NCBI GenBank assembly: GCA_902825965.1
Contig: CADEDA010000002.1
Coordinates: 186,001-250,000 of the forward strand
Length of the DNA stretch: 64,000 bases
Reading direction: 5' to 3'
From: an uncultured Gemmatimonadota bacterium
GTDB lineage: Bacteria; Gemmatimonadota; Gemmatimonadetes; Gemmatimonadales; Gemmatimonadaceae
Below, piece after piece: positions 1-7,869 of this stretch. Each line of letters starts with the position of its first letter. Positions within the stretch are counted from its first letter, which is position 1. A program made the position numbers and the translations under genes. Below the pieces are notes generated by a model that did no database searches, had not been told where the DNA came from, and was given only the letters and a program-made list of their open reading frames with translations.

Positions 1-160
1 CAACTCGGAGCGCCTGCTCAAGGGCAGCACGTTCATCGTGCAGGAGCGCGTGGGCGGCGGCAACGTGGTGATGTTCACGAGCGAGCCGATGTTCCGCGGG
101 TGGTGGCGCGCGCTCGACCGCCTGGTGCTGAACGCGATGCTGCTGGGCACGGCGTTCTGA
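1..160 (+). CDS. C-terminal fragment of a probable M14-like zinc carboxypeptidase
   Basis: Only the last 52 codons are in the window, so this is a 5'-truncated gene running in from the left edge. The visible tail contains 'GGGNVVMFTSEPMFRGWW' followed by an amphipathic stretch ending in 'LNAMLLGTAF'. From memory this matches the C-terminal end of large secreted M14-family zinc carboxypeptidase-like proteins common in Gemmatimonadota and Bacteroidota, where this part is a non-catalytic C-terminal domain. No catalytic residues are visible, so the family call is tentative. The gene converges with the next one and the two are separated by a strong hairpin. Confidence 0.5.
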   Translation, partial: NSERLLKGSTFIVQERVGGGNVVMFTSEPMFRGWWRALDRLVLNAMLLGTAF

Positions 161-168
161 GTGGGGCC

Positions 169-214
169 GGACGCCGGGTGGTGGGGGCGGCTGCCGCCCC
201 GCCACCCGGCGTCC
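169..214. terminator. Bidirectional hairpin terminator between convergent genes
   Basis: The arms GGACGCCGGGTGG... and ...CCACCCGGCGTCC flank a GC-rich inner stem with a CTG loop. About 21 bp are nearly perfectly self-complementary. It lies exactly between the stop codons of two convergent genes. There is no T-run on either side, which is usual in high-GC genomes. Confidence 0.7.
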
Positions 215-221
215 TGGATCC

Positions 222-1118
222 CTAGCGCCGCTTCGGCACCAACCGCGTCCAGATCACGATCACGCCGCAGCCGGCGTTCCGGCCGGCGAACTCGCCCGGC
301 ACGTCCGCGGCGCCGGTGTAGACCTCGATCGCCTCGATGTCGTTGATCGGCGTGTTGAGCCCGAAGCTATTGTTCTCCACGCCGTCGACGAAGTACTCCG
401 GCAGGCAACCGCGCGGGGCGCGGGCCATACGGATGAAGCAGCCACCCCCGCCACCGCATTCGACGAGTGTGCCGCGCACCTGACGCATGGCGTCACTGAG
501 CCGGTTGTAGCCGGCCTTCTCGATCTGTGCGCGCGTGAGGTACTGCCCGCGGCCCGTGCGCTGGCGACGCTCGAAGTCGGCGTAGCGTCGTGCGAGCGGC
601 TCAGGCGCGGTCACGGTGACCCCGGCCACGCGCTGGGCCGCGGCGGCCGCCGCCGCGGCCGAATCCAGGTCCACGCTCGTCGAGTCGAGCTCGAGGGTCC
701 GCTCCATCACCTCGCCCGCCGCGAAGGGCAGGGTGAGGTTCGCCCGCGGGAATCCCTGCGCAAACACCACGAAGCGGTTGATGCCCGGGGGCAGGCTGTC
801 GAGGTTGAACCGACCCGCGGAATCGGAGACGGCCACCCGCCCGGTCCCGACCACGGCGATCCGGGTCCCCGCGACCGGTTTGGCGGTCGAGGCGTCCAGC
901 ACGACCCCATGGAATCGTGCTGGACGGGCGGCGCGCTGGGCGTCGAGCCGCATCGGGCTGCCGGCGGCGAGGCCAATCGCGAGGCACAGGGCGAGGCACA
1001 GGGCGAGGCACGGGGCGAACACGATGTTCGCTGTGCGCACAGCTTGACGCGCGCAGCGCCGCAGGCGCGGCCGACGCGCCGCGTCCAACCAGGCGGCGAG
1101 GGGAATGGGCATACGCAC
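222..1118 (-). CDS. CarboxypepD_reg-like protein with isolated TonB plug-like domain
   Basis: This 298-aa envelope protein starts with a long hydrophobic, Ala/Leu/Cys-rich signal region (residues about 30-60). A carboxypeptidase-regulatory-like beta-sandwich follows (about 67-140; 'FHGVVLDASTAKPVAGTRI'). The C-terminal segment (about 195-295) resembles the plug of TonB-dependent receptors ('EYFVDGVENNSFGLN', 'IEAIEVYTGAADVPGEF'). No beta-barrel follows, so it cannot be a receptor by itself. Four cysteines sit in the plug-like part, two of them around a five-glycine run. Short proteins of this architecture are, as far as I recall, frequent in Gemmatimonadota and have no established role. It diverges from the SusC gene and converges with the upstream peptidase. 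Confidence 0.75.
   Translation of the reverse strand: MRMPIPLAAWLDAARRPRLRRCARQAVRTANIVFAPCLALCLALCLAIGLAAGSPMRLDAQRAARPARFHGVVLDASTAKPVAGTRIAVVGTGRVAVSDSAGRFNLDSLPPGINRFVVFAQGFPRANLTLPFAAGEVMERTLELDSTSVDLDSAAAAAAAAQRVAGVTVTAPEPLARRYADFERRQRTGRGQYLTRAQIEKAGYNRLSDAMRQVRGTLVECGGGGGCFIRMARAPRGCLPEYFVDGVENNSFGLNTPINDIEAIEVYTGAADVPGEFAGRNAGCGVIVIWTRLVPKRR
979..1014 (-). repeat. 12-bp direct repeat x3 in a signal-peptide coding region
   Basis: Three tandem copies of a 12-bp unit (GCGAGGCACAGG on the + strand; the last copy has one change) encode the repeated Leu-Ala-Leu-Cys/Cys-Leu-Ala-Leu pattern in the hydrophobic core of the plug-only protein. Because 12 bp is a multiple of three, copy-number change would lengthen or shorten the hydrophobic core without a frameshift. 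Confidence 0.8.
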
Positions 1119-1250
1119 GGAGAAACAGAGGGCCGGCCGCGGTTCAGCGCAAGCTTTACCCGGCGTTTCTGCGCGGCCGTCACGGGTACCGGGACCAACC
1201 GTCCCGTCCCTTGCGCTTTCCTATAGCCCGGCGCAGAGTGGTGCACCGCG

Positions 1251-1258
1251 TGACGTCA
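1251..1258. promoter_or_regulatory. Palindrome TGACGTCA upstream of the SusC gene (possible operator)
   Basis: A perfect 8-bp palindrome, extended to GTGACGTCAC here, lies about 50 bp before the likely SusC start and in the divergent intergenic region. The same octamer recurs only upstream of wecB and of the NtrC-type regulator in this window. The binding protein is unknown, and the operator role is inferred only from position and recurrence. Confidence 0.3.
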
Positions 1259-1310
1259 CCGTGACACACGCGTGCGGTACCCCCACTCCCTTCACGGAGC
1301 CGTTTCACTC

Positions 1311-4300
1311 ATGCATCGTCTCGGGTCACTCCGGACACTCAGGGCATTCCTGCTGTTGGCAGCGATGTTCCTGAGCGGCGGCGCACTCGCCGCACAACAG
1401 GCCCTCATCACGGGCAAGGTCACCGCCGGCGGTTCGCCGCTCGCCGGCGCCACCATCACCATCCCCGCCATGGCCGGCGTGGGCACGGTCAGTGACGAAG
1501 CCGGCAACTACCGGCTCGCCGTCAGTTCGCGCCTCGAGACGGTCGTCGTGCTCGCGCGCGCGATCGGCTACAAGCCGGTCCGCACGTCGGTGACGATGAC
1601 CAACAATCGCGGTGAGGCGAACTTCACGCTCGAGCGTGACGTGCTCAACCTCGACCAGGTCGTCGTCACGGGCCAGAACCAGGAGATCTCCCTCAAGAAG
1701 GTCGCCTTCTCGGTCGGCGTCGTCGACAATGCACAGCTGAAGGAAGCGCCGTCGATCTCGCCGCTCGGCGGCCTCAACGGCCGCGTCGCCGGCGCCAGCG
1801 TCGCCGCGGTCTCCGGCTCGCCGGGCTCCGCCCCGGCCATCCGCCTCCGCGGCGCCACCTCGCTCACCGGCCGCCAGGACCCCCTGGTGATCGTCGATGG
1901 CACCATCTCCCGCATCTCGCTCGCGGACATCGCGGCCGAGGACATCGAGCGCGTCGAGGTGATCAAGGGCGCCGCCGCCAGCTCGCTCTACGGCTCCGAC
2001 GCCGCCAACGGTGTCGTGCAGATCTTCACCAAGCGCGGCGCCAACCTCGGCGAAGGGCAGACCGCGGTGACGGTGCGCAACGAGTACGGCACCAACAACA
2101 TCCGCAAGACGATCCCGAACAACAACTCGCACCACTATCAGGTGGACGCGAACAACAACTTCATCCTCGTCGGCGGCAACCGCGTGCCCGAGGCGGACGG
2201 GATCTCCGACAACAGCTACGCCGAGATCTTCGACCAGCTCGGCCAGGTCTACAAGCCCGGCCAGTTCTACACGAACTACGTCTCCATCGGCCAGCGGCGC
2301 GGCAACTCCAACCTGAACGCGTCGTTCCAGAACACCAAGGACCAGGGCATCCTCGACCTGCTCGGCGGCTTCTCGCGCCAGAACTTCCGCGTGAACGCCG
2401 ACATGGTGCTGTCGGACAAGCTCGACATCCAGACCGGCGCGTTCTTCGGCCGCTCCACGGCCGACCAGCCCAATGAGGGCAACGTGTTCTTCGGCCTCCG
2501 CATGCTGGAGCCGAACATCGACCTCACGCGCGACGGCGCCGAAGGGCAGCCCTACGACCCGCGCGTGCGCCAGACCGGCCGCACGGGCAACGTGTCCAAC
2601 CCGCTCTACTCGGCGTACTACCAGGACATCAACGCCGACCGCGACCGCTTCACCGGGTCGTTCCGCATGCGCTACCGTGTGCTCCCCTGGCTCACCTACG
2701 AGGGCAACGCGAACTACGACCGCGGCAACGAGGTCGGCAAGACGTTCTCGCCGCTCGGCTTCATGAACTCCACCGGCAACGCCGGCCAGGGCTCGCTGTT
2801 CCAGAACTCCAACAGCACGCGCCAGTACAACCTCGGCTCCTCCGTCTCGGCCACCCACACCTTCCCGTGGTTCACCAACACGACGAAGCTCGCCTGGGTG
2901 TACGAGGACCAGCAGAACCGCGGCCTCAGCGTGTTCGCGCCGGCCCTCGCGGTGCCGCGCGTGCCCGAGTTCGCCGGGGCCTCGCGTGACCCCAACGCGC
3001 CGGTGCAGCCCGGCTCGTTCACGCAGGACATCCGCAACAACAACCTCTTCGCCATCTCGACGTTCGAGATCGACGAGAAGATCATCTTCGACGGCCTCGT
3101 CCGGCAGGACGAGTCCTCGCTGTTCGGCGCCGACCAGCGCAAGGCGTACTACCACCGCGCCTCGCTCGCGTACCGGATCTCCGAGGACTTCGCGCTCCCG
3201 GGTGTGGACGAGCTCAAGCTCCGCGCCTCCGTCGGCACGGCCGGCCTGCGTCCGGAGTACGACGCGCAGTACGAGCAGTTCGAACTCGTCGCCGGCAGCC
3301 CGGTGAAGGTCACGCTCGGCAACCCCGACCTGCGCCCGGCCTACTCCCGCGAGACCGAGTACGGCTTCAACCTGAACTTCCTGCAGAACTACACGTTCGA
3401 GTACAGCTACTCGGACAAGCGCACCACGGACCAGATCCTCAACGTCCCGGTGTCGGCCGTGACCGGCTACCAGAACCAGTGGACCAACGCCGGCACGCTG
3501 CGCGGCAAGACCCACGAGTTCCTGTTCGGCGCCGTGCTCGCCCAGAAGACCGACTTCTTCTGGCGCCTGAACGTCGCGTACGACCGCACCCGCCAGACCA
3601 TCGAGTCGCTCAACGTCGCGCCGTTCCTCGTCGGCCCCGACCCGAACGATGCCAACACGCGCATCTTCCGTGTCGCCGCCGGCGAGACCTTCGGCGTGCT
3701 CTACGGCAGCCGCTGGATCCGCACGCGCCAGCAGCTGGAGACCACGATCGCCGGCGGCACGCTGACGGGAACGGTCGCCGACTACACGGTGAACGAGGAC
3801 GGCTACTACGTCCGCAACTCGCAGTGGCGCACCGGCGCCGAGGTGCCGCTCAAGGCCACCGACGCCGACGGCAACACGCTCACCCAGATCGGGGACGTGA
3901 ACCCGGACTTCAACCTCTCGTTCAACTCGCAGGCCACCTGGAAGGGCGTCAGCCTCACCGCGGTCGTGAACTGGGTCAAGGGCGGCAACATCTACAACTA
4001 CACCCGCCAGTGGCCGTTCTTCGACCTGCGTGACCCGGTGTTCGACCAGCGCAACAAGCCCGACGTGGAGAAGAAGCCGATCTCCTACTACTCGGCCTTC
4101 TACAACAACTTCGACCCGTCCGACTACTTCGTCGAGGACGGCAGCTACGTCCGGCTCCGCGAACTCGCGCTCAACTACGAGTTCCCCAAGACGCTCGTCG
4201 AGCGCCTGCCGGGCAACATCGGCGCCGGCCGCACGGTCCGCCTGGGCCTCGTCGGCCGCAACCTCTTCACGTCCACCAAGTACTCCGGCTATGACCCGGA

Positions 4301-4403
4301 CGTCTCGGGCCCCGGCGGCGGCAATCCGTTCGGCTACCGCGTGGACTACTTCACGTATCCGGTGTTCAAGACCTTCACCATGATGCTCGAGGTCGGCTTC
4401 TGA
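1311..4403 (+). CDS. SusC/RagA-family TonB-linked outer-membrane receptor
   Basis: This protein forms a TonB-dependent outer-membrane channel that takes up oligosaccharides or peptides captured by its SusD partner. I chose the ATG that places a clean signal peptide at the N terminus (basic MHRLGSLRTLR, hydrophobic core, cleavage near ALAAQQ). An in-frame ATG 13 codons upstream also exists. A CarboxypepD_reg-like domain occupies about residues 35-115. The plug follows (from 'VVVTGQ'; 'ASSLYGSDAANGVVQIFTK' is typical), then a barrel to the C terminus, which ends in the expected aromatic residue ('MMLEVGF'). About 1030 aa is normal for the family. The SusD partner follows immediately. The substrate cannot be told from sequence. 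Confidence 0.93.
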   Translation: MHRLGSLRTLRAFLLLAAMFLSGGALAAQQALITGKVTAGGSPLAGATITIPAMAGVGTVSDEAGNYRLAVSSRLETVVVLARAIGYKPVRTSVTMTNNRGEANFTLERDVLNLDQVVVTGQNQEISLKKVAFSVGVVDNAQLKEAPSISPLGGLNGRVAGASVAAVSGSPGSAPAIRLRGATSLTGRQDPLVIVDGTISRISLADIAAEDIERVEVIKGAAASSLYGSDAANGVVQIFTKRGANLGEGQTAVTVRNEYGTNNIRKTIPNNNSHHYQVDANNNFILVGGNRVPEADGISDNSYAEIFDQLGQVYKPGQFYTNYVSIGQRRGNSNLNASFQNTKDQGILDLLGGFSRQNFRVNADMVLSDKLDIQTGAFFGRSTADQPNEGNVFFGLRMLEPNIDLTRDGAEGQPYDPRVRQTGRTGNVSNPLYSAYYQDINADRDRFTGSFRMRYRVLPWLTYEGNANYDRGNEVGKTFSPLGFMNSTGNAGQGSLFQNSNSTRQYNLGSSVSATHTFPWFTNTTKLAWVYEDQQNRGLSVFAPALAVPRVPEFAGASRDPNAPVQPGSFTQDIRNNNLFAISTFEIDEKIIFDGLVRQDESSLFGADQRKAYYHRASLAYRISEDFALPGVDELKLRASVGTAGLRPEYDAQYEQFELVAGSPVKVTLGNPDLRPAYSRETEYGFNLNFLQNYTFEYSYSDKRTTDQILNVPVSAVTGYQNQWTNAGTLRGKTHEFLFGAVLAQKTDFFWRLNVAYDRTRQTIESLNVAPFLVGPDPNDANTRIFRVAAGETFGVLYGSRWIRTRQQLETTIAGGTLTGTVADYTVNEDGYYVRNSQWRTGAEVPLKATDADGNTLTQIGDVNPDFNLSFNSQATWKGVSLTAVVNWVKGGNIYNYTRQWPFFDLRDPVFDQRNKPDVEKKPISYYSAFYNNFDPSDYFVEDGSYVRLRELALNYEFPKTLVERLPGNIGAGRTVRLGLVGRNLFTSTKYSGYDPDVSGPGGGNPFGYRVDYFTYPVFKTFTMMLEVGF

Positions 4404-4450
4404 TGACGACGCCTGCCACGACCTCACCTGAGACCCGGAGTCTCTTCCCC

Positions 4451-6004
4451 ATGCTGACCACCCTCAGGGGCGCGTTCCTCACCGCGGCCGTCCTCGCGAC
4501 GGCCGGGTGCAACTCGCTCGATGTCACCAATCCGAACGCGCCGGACGCCGAACGCGCGCTCTCGGACCCCGCCGCGATCGAGGCGATCGCGGGCGGCACC
4601 ATCCGCTCGTTCTTCAATACCTACAACGGGCTGGAAGCGGTCGGGCCGCTCACCACGCAGGCCGAGTCGCACACGGCCTCGTGGAACAACTTCAACATGA
4701 ACTTCTACTCGTCGCTCGACAACGACGGCACGCGCACCTCGCGCGGGTGGCAGAACGACCCCGCCGCCGCCGCGCGCACGAGCATCGAGTGGTTCTGGGA
4801 GGGCTACTACTCCACGGCGTCCTCCGCCATGGACGTGCTCCGCGCGATCCGCAACAACAACATCGAGTTCGATGACCCGGCCGACACCCGTCGCGCCGAG
4901 ATCATCGCCGAACTCATGCTCGGCGCCTCGCTCGGCCAGATCGCCCTGAACTACGACAAGGGCTACATCATCGACGAGACGGTGGACCTCGGCAACCTGA
5001 CGTACGTCGACCGCGCCGAGCTGCGCGATGCCGCCGTCGCCAAGCTGCAGAACGCCGCCGCGCTCGCCACGGCCAACGCGTTCACCACCGACCCCGCGTG
5101 GACCAACGGCAACGCGTACACCAACACCCAGATCGCCCAGCTGGCGAACTCGCTCGCCGCGATGACACTCGCCTACTGGCCGCGGACGGACGCCGAGAAC
5201 GCCTCGGTGGCCTGGGGCACGGTGGCCACGCTCGCCGCGTCCGGCCTCACCTACGACTTCATCGTCGTCGGCGATGGCTGCGACGCGTTCTGCCCGTCGA
5301 TGCAGTCGTGGACGAACGACATCTTCGGCATCCGCACCCACACCCGCGTCTCGGCGCTCCTCGACCCGGCGACGCAGTTCGACCCGTATCCGAACGGTGG
5401 CAACGCCCAGCCGAACTCGGCGGACGACCGCCTCGGCGACGGCTCGTTCGGCACCCTCGGCATGGAAGGTGACTACGGCACCGTCGCCACGACGGCGAAC
5501 GCCGGCACCGACTTCGCGTGGTCCGGCTACGAGGCCTTCTTCCCGACCCGCGGCCAGTACCACCAGTCGAACCTGACGCACATCCGGTACGACGAGTCCG
5601 GCACGCAGGACCTCAACAGCATCTACTCGGGCTACGGCCCGGTGCCGCTCATGATGCGCGCCCAGAACGACCTGATCCGCGCCGAGGGCCTGCTGCGCTC
5701 CGGCGGCTCCACCGCCACCGCGGCGACGCTCATCAACAACACCCGCGTCACCCGCGGCGGACTCACCCCGGCCGCCGGTGGCGAGACCGTGGCGGCACTG
5801 CAGGCCAAGCTCCTCTACGAGAACGAGATCGAACTGCTCTCGCAGGGCGCCAGCGTCTTCTACATCCGGCGCCGCGTGCCGAACGGCCTCATCACCGGCA
5901 CGCCGCGCGAGATGCCGGTGCCGGCGAAGGAGCTGGGCGTCAAGAACGAGGCGCTCTACACCTTCGGTGGTGCCGGCGCGGCCAACTCGCCGACGCCTCC
6001 GTGA
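4451..6004 (+). CDS. SusD/RagB-family nutrient-binding outer-membrane lipoprotein
   Basis: This is the surface lipoprotein that captures substrate and sits as a lid on the SusC channel. With the ATG chosen here, 517 aa are encoded and the lipobox LATAGC puts the lipidated Cys at residue 20. A GGAG ribosome-binding site lies 11 nt upstream. An in-frame ATG overlapping the SusC stop would add 16 residues before the signal peptide and is less likely. The SusD-type helical repeats and the C-terminal 'LLYENEIELLSQGASVFYIRRR' segment fit the RagB/SusD family. It is transcribed with the receptor, and the next lipoprotein gene overlaps it by one nucleotide. Confidence 0.92.
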   Translation: MLTTLRGAFLTAAVLATAGCNSLDVTNPNAPDAERALSDPAAIEAIAGGTIRSFFNTYNGLEAVGPLTTQAESHTASWNNFNMNFYSSLDNDGTRTSRGWQNDPAAAARTSIEWFWEGYYSTASSAMDVLRAIRNNNIEFDDPADTRRAEIIAELMLGASLGQIALNYDKGYIIDETVDLGNLTYVDRAELRDAAVAKLQNAAALATANAFTTDPAWTNGNAYTNTQIAQLANSLAAMTLAYWPRTDAENASVAWGTVATLAASGLTYDFIVVGDGCDAFCPSMQSWTNDIFGIRTHTRVSALLDPATQFDPYPNGGNAQPNSADDRLGDGSFGTLGMEGDYGTVATTANAGTDFAWSGYEAFFPTRGQYHQSNLTHIRYDESGTQDLNSIYSGYGPVPLMMRAQNDLIRAEGLLRSGGSTATAATLINNTRVTRGGLTPAAGGETVAALQAKLLYENEIELLSQGASVFYIRRRVPNGLITGTPREMPVPAKELGVKNEALYTFGGAGAANSPTPP

Positions 6005-6576
6005 TGTCGCACACCGCTTCGGCGGAACCGCGCGGTCGGGGACTCCGGTCCCCGACCGCGCTGGTTTTGGCGCTCCTGCTCCCGCTGCTCCTCGTCGGGG
6101 CCTGCGACCGCGGCGCGAAACCCGCCCCCAACGACACGCGCCGTGAACTGCGGCTCGTCACACAATCCGGCGACTCCGGCGCAGCCTGCCGCACACTGCC
6201 GGATACCCTCGCCGAGATCGCAATGGCGGTCGTGGACCGCGGCGACATCCCCGACGCCCGCCTCACACTCGACCCCGCCTGCGCGCGCGGCACGGTCGGG
6301 TACACCGCCAACGCCCACATCCAACGCACCTACCGTGTGCGCGTGCCGGAAGGACGCACGCTGGTCGCGCGCGCCCGCGGGGAGTTCGCCGACGTGACCA
6401 TGGCGTTCGACTTCCCCGCCACCGCCGACTCCGCCGGCACCAACGTGGGACGCATGCGCGTCGACTCCATCCGGGTCGACGAGACCCGCGAGGTGGCCGT
6501 GCGCGTGATGCTCATCCCCAAGCTGCGCGTCGACCCGCGCACGAGCCGGGTGCTGCTCACCGTGCTCGTGCGCTGA
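6004..6576 (+). CDS. Small lipoprotein coupled to the SusCD pair
   Basis: The start codon overlaps the SusD stop (TGATG), so translation is probably coupled. The 190-aa product begins with a short basic N region, a strongly hydrophobic stretch and the lipobox LVGAC, so it should be a lipoprotein. The rest is predicted to be mainly beta-strand with no family I recognise. Two cysteines in the mature part ('GAACRT' and 'PACARG') could form a disulphide. Its tight linkage to SusCD suggests an accessory role in the same uptake system, which is an inference from context only. Confidence 0.75.
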   Translation: MSHTASAEPRGRGLRSPTALVLALLLPLLLVGACDRGAKPAPNDTRRELRLVTQSGDSGAACRTLPDTLAEIAMAVVDRGDIPDARLTLDPACARGTVGYTANAHIQRTYRVRVPEGRTLVARARGEFADVTMAFDFPATADSAGTNVGRMRVDSIRVDETREVAVRVMLIPKLRVDPRTSRVLLTVLVR

Positions 6577-6588
6577 TCGCGCGAACGC

Positions 6589-7710
6589 TCAGACGTCGAC
6601 GTCGGTGTGGCGGATCGTCCGGATCACGCGGCCGCGCGGGGCCGTGGGGTCCGGTACGATCCGGATGCGCTCCCGCAGCGGCTCGCCCGTCTTCTCCCGC
6701 AGTTCACCGCGAAGCGCCGGCATCCGCCGCAGCAACTCCTCCAGGCGCTGCTCGACCTCGGCGCGGTCGGCGGCCGACCCGCCACTCGGCGTCGACCACT
6801 GGAAGCGTGGGAACTCGAGCGTGCCACCCGGGGCGTTGAGGAACACGCCGCCCTGCGAGGCACCGTCCGGCGTCCGGAAGAAGTAGCTGTAGCCGTCGCC
6901 GCCGGGCAGCGTATTCGCCGCCACGGCCGTCACGCGCACACTGCGCGAGCGCCCGCCACTCACCACCGTGAGCTCGGCGCTCTCGCCCGCCTTCAACTTG
7001 CCGATCTCGCGCACCAGGCGGTCCGCCCGCGCCGCACCGATCGCGTCATCCTCGACGTCCTCGCGCGCCACCCGCACCGAGAGGCCGTTGATCGCCGCGA
7101 TGCGGTCACCCTCGACGATCCCCGCCTTCTCGGCCGGCCCACCCTCCGTGACCGCCTGCACGAACACGCCGATCGTGTCGCGCGCGGTCCCGGTGCTCAT
7201 CACCGTCATGCCCACCACCGCGCGGTCCCCGCGGGCGGAGCGCCACATGGCACCCGTCTCGTCCTGCTCGAGGGCCTTCGCCTCCACCGGCACCACCCGC
7301 ACGGTCCGCGCCTGGCCATCGGAGAGCACCCGCAGCTCGACACCCTCGCCCGCTTTCACCTTCTGCACCTCGCGCTGCAACCGGCGCGTGAGCAGCCCGG
7401 CGGTCTCGTCCTCGCCCGCATCGGCACGGTCGGCGCGCAGGCTCACTCCGTTCACGGACTGCAGGCGATCGCCCTCCTTGAGGCCGGCCTTCTCCGCCGG
7501 CGATCCCTTGGTCACCGACTCGATGCGGAGGCCAAGGGTGTCGGCGCGCGAGCCGGAGACGGCCGTGGAGATGCCGATCATGGGCCGGTCGTCGAGCCGA
7601 CGCTCCAGCATGGTGCCGGGCATCACGCGGACGTGCTGGGCCTGGCTGAGTGACGGGGCGGTGAACGTGGCGGCCGCCAAGGCGATGACGGCTGGGAGTT
7701 TTGGAAGCAT
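6589..7710 (-). CDS. Periplasmic protein with two PDZ domains
   Basis: The 373-aa product has a signal peptide (cleavage near SLSQAQ) and two PDZ domains, about residues 45-150 and 165-265. Each carries the typical core ('VTKGSPAEKAGLKEGDRLQSVNG' type; the second has 'EGGPAEKAGIVEGDRIAAING'). No protease domain of the HtrA type is present, so it is not a DegP-like enzyme. The C-terminal 100 residues are charged and probably flexible. The domains most likely bind C termini or exposed strands of envelope proteins. It converges with the small lipoprotein gene and diverges from the Asp-box protein gene. Confidence 0.85.
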   Translation of the reverse strand: MLPKLPAVIALAAATFTAPSLSQAQHVRVMPGTMLERRLDDRPMIGISTAVSGSRADTLGLRIESVTKGSPAEKAGLKEGDRLQSVNGVSLRADRADAGEDETAGLLTRRLQREVQKVKAGEGVELRVLSDGQARTVRVVPVEAKALEQDETGAMWRSARGDRAVVGMTVMSTGTARDTIGVFVQAVTEGGPAEKAGIVEGDRIAAINGLSVRVAREDVEDDAIGAARADRLVREIGKLKAGESAELTVVSGGRSRSVRVTAVAANTLPGGDGYSYFFRTPDGASQGGVFLNAPGGTLEFPRFQWSTPSGGSAADRAEVEQRLEELLRRMPALRGELREKTGEPLRERIRIVPDPTAPRGRVIRTIRHTDVDV

Positions 7711-7869
7711 CTTTGGGTTCCTCGGGTCAGGTGGTCCGCCCTATCGGTCACGCGACCCTCGGGCAAGGGTTGCCCACCATGGCGCGCGGACCGCTCAACC
7801 CCGCTCCCCGCGCGCGCGTACTCCACCTGCCCTGCCGGCTGGCAGCACCGTTCCTCAACCGGATCCCCG

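Noticed and set aside
1326-4427. Very long open frame (over 1000 codons) antisense to the SusC gene
   Set aside because: It is the mirror frame of a high-GC gene, has a composition dominated by Val, Arg, Glu and Ala, and no recognisable domain. The sense strand encodes a full SusC protein.
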